Notes under the pieces: generated by a model
The model's input: the letters and a program-made list of their open reading frames with translations, nothing else
What the model was told of the DNA's origin: nothing
The model's database searches: none
Shown here: positions 8,920 to 16,944 of the stretch, piece after piece
How positions within the stretch are numbered: the stretch's first letter is position 1
Layout of the letters: each line of letters begins with the position of its first letter
Origin: Agaribacillus aureus
Lineage (GTDB): Bacteria; Bacteroidota; Bacteroidia; Cytophagales; Cyclobacteriaceae
Direction: 5' to 3'
Assembly (NCBI GenBank): GCA_030442055.1
Contig: JAUJEB010000001.1
Location: forward strand, 2,294,001-2,358,000
Length of the DNA: 64,000 nucleotides
Made by a program: the position numbers and the translations under genes

Positions 8920-9992
8920 CTGGGAACTGTTTTGTAAAGAACAAAACCTACCAAAGAAAAAATAATATTAGGAAGCCAGACTACAAAAATCGGATTTAAA
9001 CTGCTGGTTTCGGCAATACTTTTGGTTAGAATAAATACAATAATGAAGACAAACGCTATCAGGAATCCCAGGGCAATTTGAAACCCTGTACCCCCTCTGG
9101 TTTTTCTGGCAGAAACTATCAAGCCGATAAATGTCAGGATAATAACTGTGAATGGCGACATGTACCTTACATATTTTTCGATTTGGTATACAGGTACTTC
9201 CATGGAGCCCCTGGAGCGCAACTCGAGGATATAGTCATTTAATTCATCAATAGTCAATGCCTCCCAACGGCGATAATTGTTTTCAAAATCTTTGGGATGT
9301 ATTCTTAATAAAGTATCCAGCTCCGCTCCCTCCGACAAGGTTTCCCCCAAACTATCAAATCGCCTTAATTTCCAGTTCTTAATTAGCCATTTCCCCTTTT
9401 CAGGTTGCCATTGTACGTAGTCGGCAGTAAGCTTCTCAACCAGTTTTGTACCATCTACCTTTTCCATTGTAAACCTGTTGCCACGGCTAACCCTGTTGTT
9501 ATAGCTTTGCATATAAAGAAAGGTTTCATTTCCTTCCTGTATATGAATGTTTCTCTCGGAATAGTTAAATGGTTTTTTTGTATACTGTACCTCAAAGGCT
9601 ACCCGCTCTTTGTTGGAATCAGGAATTACCCACCCATTCAGATAGAAGCTAAGCGAGGCAATAATAATTGAGCCGAACAGATAGGGCCTCATCATTCTTA
9701 CAAATGATACGCCACTACTTAAAATCGCAATTATCTCCGAATGGCCAGCCATTTTGGAGGTCACAAATACGGTGGCAATAAAAACAGTAATCGGCGTAAT
9801 CAAATTAGCAAAAAAAGGTGCTACCACTTTATAGTAATTGAGTATCTGCCAGGCGCTCAGGTTGTGTTTTATGAAATCATCATTTTTCTCAGTAAAATCA
9901 ATTACCAGGATTACTGCCACCAGTATGACGACTACAAAAAAGTAAGCGCTTAAAAATCTCTTTAATATATACTTGTCAATTAATTTTAGCAT
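8916..9992 (-). CDS. LptF/LptG (YjgP/YjgQ) family permease
   Basis: A 358-residue inner-membrane protein of the LPS export ABC transporter (LptB2FG), which extracts lipopolysaccharide and passes it to the periplasmic Lpt bridge. It opens with LKLIDKYILKRFLSAYFF, the typical LptF/G first helix. It has three N-terminal membrane helices up to about residue 115, a periplasmic beta-jellyroll domain (about 125-260), and three C-terminal helices. Bacteroidota often carry a single-copy or dispersed version, so LptF and LptG cannot be separated here. It overlaps the DMT transporter start by 4 nt. The gene lies just downstream of tgt on the same strand. Confidence 0.9.
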   Translation of the reverse strand: MLKLIDKYILKRFLSAYFFVVVILVAVILVIDFTEKNDDFIKHNLSAWQILNYYKVVAPFFANLITPITVFIATVFVTSKMAGHSEIIAILSSGVSFVRMMRPYLFGSIIIASLSFYLNGWVIPDSNKERVAFEVQYTKKPFNYSERNIHIQEGNETFLYMQSYNNRVSRGNRFTMEKVDGTKLVEKLTADYVQWQPEKGKWLIKNWKLRRFDSLGETLSEGAELDTLLRIHPKDFENNYRRWEALTIDELNDYILELRSRGSMEVPVYQIEKYVRYMSPFTVIILTFIGLIVSARKTRGGTGFQIALGFLIAFVFIIVFILTKSIAETSSLNPIFVVWLPNIIFSLVGFVLYKTVPR

Positions 9993-10023
9993 TAACCAGG
10001 ATTTATTTGCAAAGGTATAATTA

Positions 10024-11154
10024 CTATAGTCTACCGGATACTTTTTTCACCATGGCAGTCTTCCATGAGGCAAAACTTCCCCCTATAATTTGCCTTCTTG
10101 CTTCCTTGACCAGCCAAAGATAAAAGCTTAGATTATGAATACTAGCAATTTGTGCTCCAAGAATTTCCTTACTGATAATTAAATGTCGCAAATAAGCTTT
10201 TGAGTAAGATTGGCTTACATATCCACCTAAATTTTCATCGATCGGGCTCAGGTCATCCTGCCATTTTTTATTTTTAATATTAATGATCCCCTCACTGGTA
10301 AATAACATACCGTTCCTGGCATTTCGGGTGGGCATGACACAATCAAACATATCAATACCCAGTGCAATAGACTCCAATATATTGGCCGGTGTACCAACTC
10401 CCATAAGATAACGGGGCTTGTTCTTTGGCAAAATCTGACAGACCTCGTCGGTCATCTTATACATCATTTCAGCTGGTTCACCCACCGCCAGGCCACCGAT
10501 CGCATTACCTGGCCTTTCAAAGGAGGCCACTACCTCTGCCGACTCCTTTCTCAGGTCAGCATAGGTGCTCCCCTGAACAATGGGAAACAGCGCCTGGCTG
10601 TATTCATAAAGCGCGGGGGTTTGATCAAAACGGTCGCAGCATCTTTTTAGCCATCTGTGCGTCATATCCAAAGAATTCCTGGCATATGGGTATTCACAGG
10701 GGTAAGGCGTACACTCGTCAAAAGCCATGATAATATCCCCTCCGATCGCACGCTGAATATCTATTACGTTCTCAGGGGTAAACAAGTGTTTAGAGCCGTC
10801 AATATGAGATTTAAAATGAACGCCTTCCTCCGTAATCTTTCTGGTATCTGAAAGGGAGTAAACCTGATAACCTCCGCTATCTGTTAAAATAGGACCCTGC
10901 CAACCATTAAATCGCTGCAACCCTCCGGCAGCCCTGATAATATCCAATCCGGGCCTTAAATAAAGATGATACGTATTCCCCAATATAATCTGGGCCTCAA
11001 TATCATCCTTTAACTCCCGTTGGTGCACGGCCTTTACAGAACCTGCCGTTCCCACCGGCATAAATATAGGCGTTTCAATTTCTCCGTGATCTGTTTTAAT
11101 AAGACCGGCCCGGGCATTGCTCTGTGCATCAGCATCCAATATGTTAAATTCCAT
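10024..11154 (-). CDS. tgt: tRNA-guanine(34) transglycosylase (queuosine pathway), zinc cysteines missing
   Basis: A 376-residue TIM-barrel enzyme that exchanges guanine at the wobble position of tRNAs with GUN anticodons for preQ1. The start at 11154 is preferred over an in-frame ATG at 11199, because a TATTTTTG promoter box at 11185-11178 lies between them and the extra residues are not family-like. Catalytic Asp92 (TDSGGYQ), the nucleophile Asp271 (FDCVMPTRNARNG) and the substrate loop GGLAVGE are present. The C-terminal zinc site is normally CxCxxC plus His. Here the cysteine positions read Leu309, Gly311 and Ser314, and only His340 remains, so this appears to be a zinc-free form. Confidence 0.94.
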   Translation of the reverse strand: MEFNILDADAQSNARAGLIKTDHGEIETPIFMPVGTAGSVKAVHQRELKDDIEAQIILGNTYHLYLRPGLDIIRAAGGLQRFNGWQGPILTDSGGYQVYSLSDTRKITEEGVHFKSHIDGSKHLFTPENVIDIQRAIGGDIIMAFDECTPYPCEYPYARNSLDMTHRWLKRCCDRFDQTPALYEYSQALFPIVQGSTYADLRKESAEVVASFERPGNAIGGLAVGEPAEMMYKMTDEVCQILPKNKPRYLMGVGTPANILESIALGIDMFDCVMPTRNARNGMLFTSEGIINIKNKKWQDDLSPIDENLGGYVSQSYSKAYLRHLIISKEILGAQIASIHNLSFYLWLVKEARRQIIGGSFASWKTAMVKKVSGRL

Positions 11155-11177
11155 GCAAGAAATTTGAATTAAATGCA

Positions 11178-11185
11178 CAAAAATA
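11178..11185 (-). promoter_or_regulatory. -7 promoter box for tgt
   Basis: On the minus strand this reads TATTTTTG (TAnnTTTG). Initiation would fall around 11171-11174, giving a leader of about 17-20 nt to the ATG at 11154. Its position downstream of the longer in-frame ATG argues for the shorter start. Confidence 0.5.
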
Positions 11186-11390
11186 TAGCTTATATCCAAC
11201 TTTTCTTGGAAAAATTCGATATATATTTGTCTTTTAAATATAGGGGTCTCAAATGTCCCGATGGATAATTAAAACAAAAATGAATTTGGCTCAATGAGGG
11301 ATGCCTGCGTGCCTTCGTCAGAGAGTTGGATAAACTCCGGTTTCAACTCCTGTCTGTTAAGGTGGGCAAAAATCCGGCAAATACCTCAAA

Positions 11391-11423
11391 ATTGTGCCAG
11401 GTAAAATATGGCTAATAGTTTTG
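11391..11423 (+). promoter_or_regulatory. Promoter (ATTG-N21-TAGTTTTG) for the glycosyltransferase/sigma pair
   Basis: ATTG at 11391-11394 and TAGTTTTG at 11416-11423, separated by 21 nt, fit the Bacteroidota -33/-7 arrangement. The predicted transcript starts near 11428-11430, about 53 nt before the ATG at 11483. Confidence 0.55.
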
Positions 11424-11482
11424 ACATAACATTTTTTGAAACAGGCTCCCGTGTCAATCTCAATGAAGATTAAGTAGATTAT

Positions 11483-12595
11483 ATGGTGTTTAAGGCAGTA
11501 TTCTATATATTTATAGGGAGTACCATTGTGCAATTCCTATTTTGGCTATTTAGATTTTCCAGGTTAGTGTTTCTAAAACATAAAGGTTCGCAGGAACGCG
11601 ACCAAAAGGAACCGGTTTCAGTTGTAATCTGCGCCCGAAATGAACTGGAAAACCTGAAAGTGCTATTACCGAAACTATATGATCAGGAATACGAAGATTA
11701 TGAAATTATCGTGGTAAACGATCGTTCTGGCGATGGAACTTATGACTTTCTAAGGGAAGAAGAACCTAAAAACAGCCGTCTGGAGGTAGTAAACATTGAA
11801 AGTACCCCCGATCACATCCAGGAAAAAAAGTATGCCCTGATATTGGGAATAAAAAAGGCAAAAAATGACATCGTCCTTTTAACAGACGCCGATTGTTACC
11901 CAAACAGCAGACATTGGATACAAGCCATGGCCAATGGTTTTAAAGCGAATATCAACATCGTCCTGGGATTTTCCCAATATGAAAGAAAAAAGGGTTTGCT
12001 CAATAAATTGATAAGATTTGAGACCCTGTACACAGCTATTCAATACATCTCAGCTGCTTTGGGAAGATCCGCCTATATGGGAGTGGGAAGAAACCTGGCT
12101 TATAGAAAATCTTTTTTTCTCGAAAAAAATGGATTTTCAGGATTTGAAAAAGTTATAGGAGGAGATGACGATCTTTTTGTCAACAAAAACAGCAATAAAA
12201 ATAATACTAAAGTTGCCATTGGCGCAGATGCATTAGTAATTTCATATCCCAAAACCAAATGGCGTGATTTTTATCGCCAAAAAAAGCGACACCTGTCTGT
12301 AGGCAAGTTATATAAAGGTCGAAATAAAACCGGTTTGGGAATTTTATCGTTATCTCATATATTATTCTGGTTCTCTTTTATTACCTTAGCAGTAATGAGT
12401 AGAGAACCAATTTGGTTAGTGTTGGGGTTATTGATCAGAACATTTTTCTTATTAGTAACCTTTGTCCCTGCCTCAAAAAAATTAGGAGATCGAGTAAATT
12501 TTTGGAATTTAATACTACTGGATGTCGTTTACATGGTTTATTACTTTTTTACAGGTATTCCTGTATTGTTTTCAAAAAAAGTTAAATGGAGCTAA
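11483..12595 (+). CDS. Membrane-anchored family 2 glycosyltransferase
   Basis: A 370-residue inner-membrane glycosyltransferase of the GT-A fold. An N-terminal membrane helix (about 5-24) is followed by the catalytic domain. That domain shows VSVVICARNELENL at its start, VVNDRSGDGT (nucleotide sugar binding), LLTDADCYPNS (the DxD-type metal motif) and a GGDDDLFVN acceptor motif near 222. Two or three C-terminal membrane helices follow from about residue 290. This resembles membrane GT2 enzymes of the cellulose-synthase-like group. Donor and acceptor are unknown; outer-surface polysaccharide or glycolipid is plausible. Its last 10 nt overlap the next gene, an ECF sigma factor. Confidence 0.88.
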   Translation: MVFKAVFYIFIGSTIVQFLFWLFRFSRLVFLKHKGSQERDQKEPVSVVICARNELENLKVLLPKLYDQEYEDYEIIVVNDRSGDGTYDFLREEEPKNSRLEVVNIESTPDHIQEKKYALILGIKKAKNDIVLLTDADCYPNSRHWIQAMANGFKANINIVLGFSQYERKKGLLNKLIRFETLYTAIQYISAALGRSAYMGVGRNLAYRKSFFLEKNGFSGFEKVIGGDDDLFVNKNSNKNNTKVAIGADALVISYPKTKWRDFYRQKKRHLSVGKLYKGRNKTGLGILSLSHILFWFSFITLAVMSREPIWLVLGLLIRTFFLLVTFVPASKKLGDRVNFWNLILLDVVYMVYYFFTGIPVLFSKKVKWS

Positions 12596-13197
12596 ATAAC
12601 AAACAATTTTCGAAGAAGGCGCTTGAGGATTTTCATCTCATCGATGAAGCGACAGTCAAGAATGACGAAAGCGCTTACGCGGAATTGATGAAAAGATATA
12701 GAAAGCCCGTTTATCATATGATTTTGAAAATGGTTAGAAATGTAGATGATGCGGAGGATCTTACGATTGAAGCATTTGCCAAGGCATTTAAAAATCTGCA
12801 CAAATTCAAAAAAGACTATACATTCAGTACCTGGCTATTTAGAATTGCTACCAACAATTCCATTGACTTTATCCGTAAAAAAAAGCTGGAAACCTTAAGC
12901 CTGGATACCTCATTTAAGGATGATAATGGTGATTCTGTAACCATTGATGTCAAAGATAGTAACCTGGATCCGCAGGAAGAAGCTATAAAATCTCAGAAAA
13001 TTGCACTGATCAGAATGTTTGTGACCAAACTTCCACCCAAGTACCAGAAGTTGGTTCGGTTAAGATATTTTCAGGAGTATAGCTATGATGAAATAGCCAA
13101 AGAACTGGACGCCCCCCTGGGTACTGTCAAGGCGCAACTGCATCGCGCCAGAGAGCTTATGTATGACCTGGTTAAAGGCAAAGAACAACATATTTAA
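12586..13197 (+). CDS. RNA polymerase sigma-70 family (ECF-type) sigma factor
   Basis: A 203-residue sigma factor. Region 2 (about 30-100) shows YRKPVYHMILKMVRNVDDAEDLTIEAFAKAFKNL and the FSTWLFRIATNNSIDFIRKKK segment that contacts the -10 element. Region 4 (about 140-195) has LPPKYQKLVRLRYFQEYSYDEIAKELDAPLGTVKAQLHRARE, a helix-turn-helix. No regions 1 or 3 are present, so it is of ECF type. The long charged linker (about 103-135) is typical of Bacteroidota. No anti-sigma gene lies next to it, so a membrane-anchored antagonist is not evident. The start overlaps the glycosyltransferase stop by 10 nt. The targets are unknown. Confidence 0.92.
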   Translation: MELNNKQFSKKALEDFHLIDEATVKNDESAYAELMKRYRKPVYHMILKMVRNVDDAEDLTIEAFAKAFKNLHKFKKDYTFSTWLFRIATNNSIDFIRKKKLETLSLDTSFKDDNGDSVTIDVKDSNLDPQEEAIKSQKIALIRMFVTKLPPKYQKLVRLRYFQEYSYDEIAKELDAPLGTVKAQLHRARELMYDLVKGKEQHI

Positions 13198-13271
13198 TTC
13201 TTGCCCTACTTTCACCAATTTACGAATTTAGCCGCCACAGGTGATTTAAAATCTGCCACATCAATAGATTT

Positions 13272-13907
13272 ATGGATTCGGTAACCCTCATTTCCAGGTA
13301 TTTCCCCCATTTAACAACCCGCCAAAAACAACAATTCAGGGAGCTCCAATCCATATACCGGGAGTGGAATCAAAAGATCAACGTAATATCAAGAAAAGGT
13401 ATCGAACACCTGTATCTCAAGCATTGCCTGCATTCCCTGGGTATCGCTAAAGTATGTACCTTTTTACCGGGACAGCAAGTATTGGACGTCGGTACCGGCG
13501 GCGGTTTCCCGGGAATCCCGCTGGCAATACTATTTCCGGATACCCACTTTACGCTGGTGGATTCGATCGGAAAAAAGATTAAAGTGGTCAACGCTGTAGT
13601 CAAACAGCTGGATTTGCAGCATGTAAACGCCATACACCAAAGAGCTGAAAGGGTTGACGGTAGATTTCATTTTATCGTAAGCAGGGCAGTAACCCGTATT
13701 AAACCCTTTTTCCATTGGGTCGAAAAAAAAGTAATTCCGGGAATGGATCAAAACGGGTTTTCACATGGCATCCTGTACTTAAAGGGCGGCGACCTGACAG
13801 AGGAGATGAAAGAATTTAACAGAGCCTATCAATTGTTTCCATTATCTCAATATTTTGAAGAAGATTTTTTTGACACCAAAGTAGTCGTCCACATAGCCAT
13901 CGCCTAA
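13272..13907 (+). CDS. rsmG: 16S rRNA (guanine(527)-N(7))-methyltransferase RsmG
   Basis: A 211-residue methyltransferase that modifies G527 of 16S rRNA in the 530 loop. The S-adenosylmethionine site reads VLDVGTGGGFPGIPLAIL (about 70-87), followed by the acidic strand TLVDSIGKKI. FIVSRAV near 135 is the conserved RsmG motif before the substrate region. The length is typical. It starts 74 nt after the sigma factor and is followed by 500 nt without a long gene. Confidence 0.95.
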   Translation: MDSVTLISRYFPHLTTRQKQQFRELQSIYREWNQKINVISRKGIEHLYLKHCLHSLGIAKVCTFLPGQQVLDVGTGGGFPGIPLAILFPDTHFTLVDSIGKKIKVVNAVVKQLDLQHVNAIHQRAERVDGRFHFIVSRAVTRIKPFFHWVEKKVIPGMDQNGFSHGILYLKGGDLTEEMKEFNRAYQLFPLSQYFEEDFFDTKVVVHIAIA

Positions 13908-14118
13908 AACACAACTGACCATTTCGTCCAACCCTGAAATTCCTGGGGGCCCCACAGCTTTAACGCTCCCAAAATGAATGTTTTTTTCCCAAAACGAGAC
14001 ATCCACGGAAATAAAATCGCCCAAAAAACCCATTTTTCGCAGTTTGTAGCCGGTTAGACACGTTGGCATGCCATTTGGATCTTAGCTGGTAAATCTGTAA
14101 TTAATAAAATTTAAAACA

Positions 14119-14202
14119 ATGTTTTTAATTGTAACACTAATAATCGCAGGATTATTCACGTCAGCTTTGTTATACCGATGGTTGTTTGGTAAGGAGCAGT
14201 AA
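14119..14202 (+). CDS. Predicted 27-residue single-pass membrane peptide
   Basis: ATG 14119 to TAA 14200-14202 encodes 27 residues. The peptide is almost entirely one hydrophobic helix (MFLIVTLIIAGLFTSALLY) followed by a short basic/polar end (RWLFGKEQ). This is the usual look of bacterial small membrane proteins. It is too short for ordinary gene finding. The upstream sequence is A-rich (ATTTAAAACA), as is common for translation starts in this phylum. A strong stem-loop ends 121 nt downstream, so a short dedicated transcript is plausible. The function is unknown and no homologue is recalled. Confidence 0.45.
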   Translation: MFLIVTLIIAGLFTSALLYRWLFGKEQ

Positions 14203-14275
14203 AATAAATTTTTAACCTAACCCGCTTGAACAGAAAAAGATATTTTAGTTAATCATAGTGGTGTATGTTAGTGGT

Positions 14276-14325
14276 AAATGAATGCTGCCTCGCGGCGACA
14301 ATTTTTTGCGAGGCACTTCATTTTT
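14276..14325 (+). terminator. Two-part stem-loop terminator downstream of the 27-residue peptide
   Basis: An outer stem AAATGAA (14276-14282) / TTCATTT (14317-14323) encloses a GC-rich inner stem TGCCTCGC (14286-14293) / GCGAGGCA (14308-14315), followed by further T. Both stems are perfect. It lies in the otherwise empty 14203-14415 stretch, so it most likely ends the small-peptide transcript or an unnamed RNA. Confidence 0.65.
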
Positions 14326-14415
14326 CCCCCAATCAGCAAGAAAAATACTTCCTTTCATAACGTGTTATATTTTAGTTATCGTTAATTTTAGCGTTATCAA
14401 TTAATCGCAGCTGCA

Positions 14416-15222
14416 TTGGAAGCAAATCCCAGGGAACCGGATATAATCAAAGCCATATGTTATTTGTATAAAGAAGATGATTCAAAAAACAAATGCATGC
14501 TAAGCAACGATTCGCTCACCATTATCTACCGTTCAAGAAGTTACCAATTTGATTTATCGTACATTAAGCAAATAACCTTTGAGTCGAGAAAATTGATGTT
14601 TCCGCTTATCCTGGGAGGTACCGCTTCGGCATTTATATTAATATCCATATTAAATAATTTATTCAATCCCTGGCTAAGTCTTTCATTACTTCTGCTAAGT
14701 TTAGCAGTAGCTTATTTGGGCTGGATGGGAACAAATGTTTTAACCATCAAAGAATCAGGGCATAATAATGACTTCATGTTGAAACATGTAAGTATTAATA
14801 TGAGATCTTTCATCGGTTATGTCAACAAAATGATCCGGTTTAAGAAAGGCCTGCTCCCACCGCAGGAAATGCTGGTATATCATATCAGCATTAAAACCGA
14901 CTGGGAAAAGGCGCTGTTAGAACAAACGTATAAACATGAAAGCCTGGACAAGGAGGGATTCATTCATGCTTCTGATTATCATCAACTATTATCCACGGCT
15001 GAGCGATATTATAGTGACGAGGTGCCGCTTGTCCTACTCGCCATCGATCCCGAAAAATTAAAGTCCCCTATCAAATATGAGCTGGCCACCAGCAGGGATA
15101 GTTTATTCCCCCACATCTTCGGCCCCATCAACCTGGAAGCAGTGGTACAGGCGTTGCCTTTTGAAAAAAACGATTCCGGGAAATTTTCCTTTCCAAAGCC
15201 GGATATCCAACAAAATAATTAA
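14416..15222 (+). CDS. Membrane protein with C-terminal DUF952 domain
   Basis: 268 residues, TTG start; the only in-frame upstream stop is at 14389, and no ATG gives a longer product. Residues 1-55 look like a small soluble, PH-like stretch (CMLSNDSLTIIYRSRSYQFDLSYIKQITFE). Two adjacent membrane helices span about 60-105. From about 155 to 260 there is a DUF952-type domain: LVYHISIKTDWEKAL, GFIHASDYHQL, VPLVLLAIDPEKL, and FPHIFGPINLEAVV. DUF952 is usually a free-standing small soluble protein of unknown activity, so tethering it to a membrane domain is unusual. It lies 27 nt before a PlsB-like acyltransferase and gpsA on the same strand, hinting at a link with the membrane lipid genes, though this is inference. 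Confidence 0.75.
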   Translation: MEANPREPDIIKAICYLYKEDDSKNKCMLSNDSLTIIYRSRSYQFDLSYIKQITFESRKLMFPLILGGTASAFILISILNNLFNPWLSLSLLLLSLAVAYLGWMGTNVLTIKESGHNNDFMLKHVSINMRSFIGYVNKMIRFKKGLLPPQEMLVYHISIKTDWEKALLEQTYKHESLDKEGFIHASDYHQLLSTAERYYSDEVPLVLLAIDPEKLKSPIKYELATSRDSLFPHIFGPINLEAVVQALPFEKNDSGKFSFPKPDIQQNN

Positions 15223-15249
15223 ATTAGTAGGTAAACTAATAATTTTTTG

Positions 15250-16944
15250 ATGGCGATTGACGGTGATTCCTATGTGAAGAAGATATTTGACCCTATACTA
15301 CCCGGGTCAAAAGATTGGCCCGTGGTGCAATTGAGCAAAGACCGGAAACAGTTTATAGAATCAGTTATCAACGAATCTATCAAGGTAATTACCGCCGCCC
15401 ACGCTGATTCCGGAAGTCTGAAGGAAGAAATTGAGCAAACCAGATTCAAGGAAACGTTGCGGGTAAAGCAAAATCCGTGGAACGTGGATCCCGATGACGA
15501 TCCTGCCTTTTGGTCGGGAATCAAGGCACGGCTTTTAAAAACCTCCAACAGTGACATTGAAATGCACAAAGATAGTATCAACGCTATTCTGCACGAAATT
15601 GTCGCGAGGTATGCTAATGAAATTCGTGGAAACTTCAGGCCTTCGCGATATAAAATGACACGAACCATTGTCAAGTTTGGTTTTAAAAGGCTTCTGAATG
15701 CCTCGCGGGTTAAAGGTTTCGCTTCTATCTGGAGCAACAAAGTGACCCTTCAGGACAAAATTCAAATTACCGGTGAATTTGAGCAATTAAGAACCCTGGC
15801 TAAAAAAGGCACTGTAATTTTGGTGCCTACACATTTCAGCAATCTGGACTCCATACTAATTGGCTGGGTTATCCATGCTCTTGGCCTGCCACCATTTATC
15901 TATGGAGCTGGTTTGAACCTATTTAATATTGGTCTTTTCGCCTATTTCATGAACAGCCTGGGAGCGTACAAGGTAGACAGGAGAAAAAAGAATTTTATTT
16001 ACCTGGAAACCCTAAAAACCTATTCAAAAATGGCCACCATCAAGGGATGCCATAGCCTGTTTTTCCCAGGTGGAACACGATCAAGATCAGGAAAGATCGA
16101 GAAGAAACTGAAATTGGGTCTGCTGGGAAGCGCCATGGAAGCTCAGCGCCATAGCCTGCAACACGGTGGCAACGAAGAAGCTAACAAGGTGTTTGTGGTT
16201 CCTGTAGTCATTAATTATCATTTTGTATTGGAAGCTCCCGCTCTTATCAATAACTATTTGCAATCGAAAGGTCAGGAAAGATATTATGTTGAAAATGATT
16301 CTTTTTCCAACTCTTACAAAATCCTTATGTTTCTTTTCAAGTTCTTCACCAAAGGATCAGACATTTCGGTATCTATTGGTAAAGGACTTGATCTGTTAGG
16401 CAATTATGTCGATGCAGAAGGTAACAGTATTGACAAAAAAGGAAGGTTTATAAATGTAGCTGATTATTTCATTAGCCAGGGAAACGTAACGGCAGATTTA
16501 CAGAGAGAGCGGGAATATACGCGGATGCTGGGGGAGGTTATCGTAAAAGAGTTTCACCGCAATAATCACGTTTTTTCCAGTCACCTGGCAGCCTTTACCG
16601 CTTTCGAAATATTAAAGAAAAGATACAGTCATCTCGATCTTTACGACCTGTTGAGGGTTTCAAAAGAAGACAGTACCATTGGTTATGAAGAATTCCGGAA
16701 TTCCTTTGAAGTCGCGCTACAACATATTTATCAACTCAACAACGAAGGAAAAGTAGGTATTGCTTCACACCTGCGAGGCGACTTAAATGAGGTAATTGAC
16801 CACGGTTTATACAATATGGGCATGTATCATTCAAAAAGACCCCTTTTGAAAAACAAGCAGGGTGACTTAATCTCAAATGATCTGAACACATTATTCTATT
16901 ATCATAATCGACTAAGTGGGTATGGACTCGAAAATGCTATCTGA
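15250..16944 (+). CDS. PlsB-like glycerol-3-phosphate / lysophosphatidate acyltransferase
   Basis: A 564-residue acyltransferase that probably acylates glycerol-3-phosphate (or its 1-acyl form) at the start of phospholipid synthesis. The start at ATG 15250 is preferred to TTG 15247. The acyltransferase core has the catalytic HxxxxD motif as HFSNLD (195-200), the GxxFIxR-equivalent GAYKVDRR (about 240), and FFPGGTRSRSG (the EGTR-like substrate motif). It then has a VVPVVINYH segment. The N-terminal 150 and C-terminal 150 residues are helical extensions, as in PlsB-type enzymes. The immediately following gene is gpsA, which makes glycerol-3-phosphate, so the two act in sequence. Confidence 0.85.
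   Translation: MAIDGDSYVKKIFDPILPGSKDWPVVQLSKDRKQFIESVINESIKVITAAHADSGSLKEEIEQTRFKETLRVKQNPWNVDPDDDPAFWSGIKARLLKTSNSDIEMHKDSINAILHEIVARYANEIRGNFRPSRYKMTRTIVKFGFKRLLNASRVKGFASIWSNKVTLQDKIQITGEFEQLRTLAKKGTVILVPTHFSNLDSILIGWVIHALGLPPFIYGAGLNLFNIGLFAYFMNSLGAYKVDRRKKNFIYLETLKTYSKMATIKGCHSLFFPGGTRSRSGKIEKKLKLGLLGSAMEAQRHSLQHGGNEEANKVFVVPVVINYHFVLEAPALINNYLQSKGQERYYVENDSFSNSYKILMFLFKFFTKGSDISVSIGKGLDLLGNYVDAEGNSIDKKGRFINVADYFISQGNVTADLQREREYTRMLGEVIVKEFHRNNHVFSSHLAAFTAFEILKKRYSHLDLYDLLRVSKEDSTIGYEEFRNSFEVALQHIYQLNNEGKVGIASHLRGDLNEVIDHGLYNMGMYHSKRPLLKNKQGDLISNDLNTLFYYHNRLSGYGLENAI

Larger units (their letters stand above)
11155..11482. other. Intergenic region between divergent tgt and glycosyltransferase genes
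   Basis: 328 nt without a supported gene. It holds the tgt promoter box on the minus strand (11185-11178), a plus-strand TATATTTG at 11222-11229, and a better plus-strand promoter at 11391-11423. A modest inverted repeat (GAGTTG 11323-11328 / CAACTC 11344-11349) could form a leader stem-loop. No RNA family was recognised. Confidence 0.5.

Noticed and set aside
11155-11199. N-terminal extension of tgt
   Set aside because: The promoter box at 11185-11178 would lie inside the extended gene, and the extra residues do not resemble the family's start.
13842-14069. 75-codon minus-strand frame overlapping the end of rsmG
   Set aside because: It runs into the rsmG coding sequence, shows no family-like motif or promoter, and composition matches a shadow frame.
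15270-15740. 156-codon minus-strand frame
   Set aside because: Antisense to the PlsB-like acyltransferase, with no recognisable domain.
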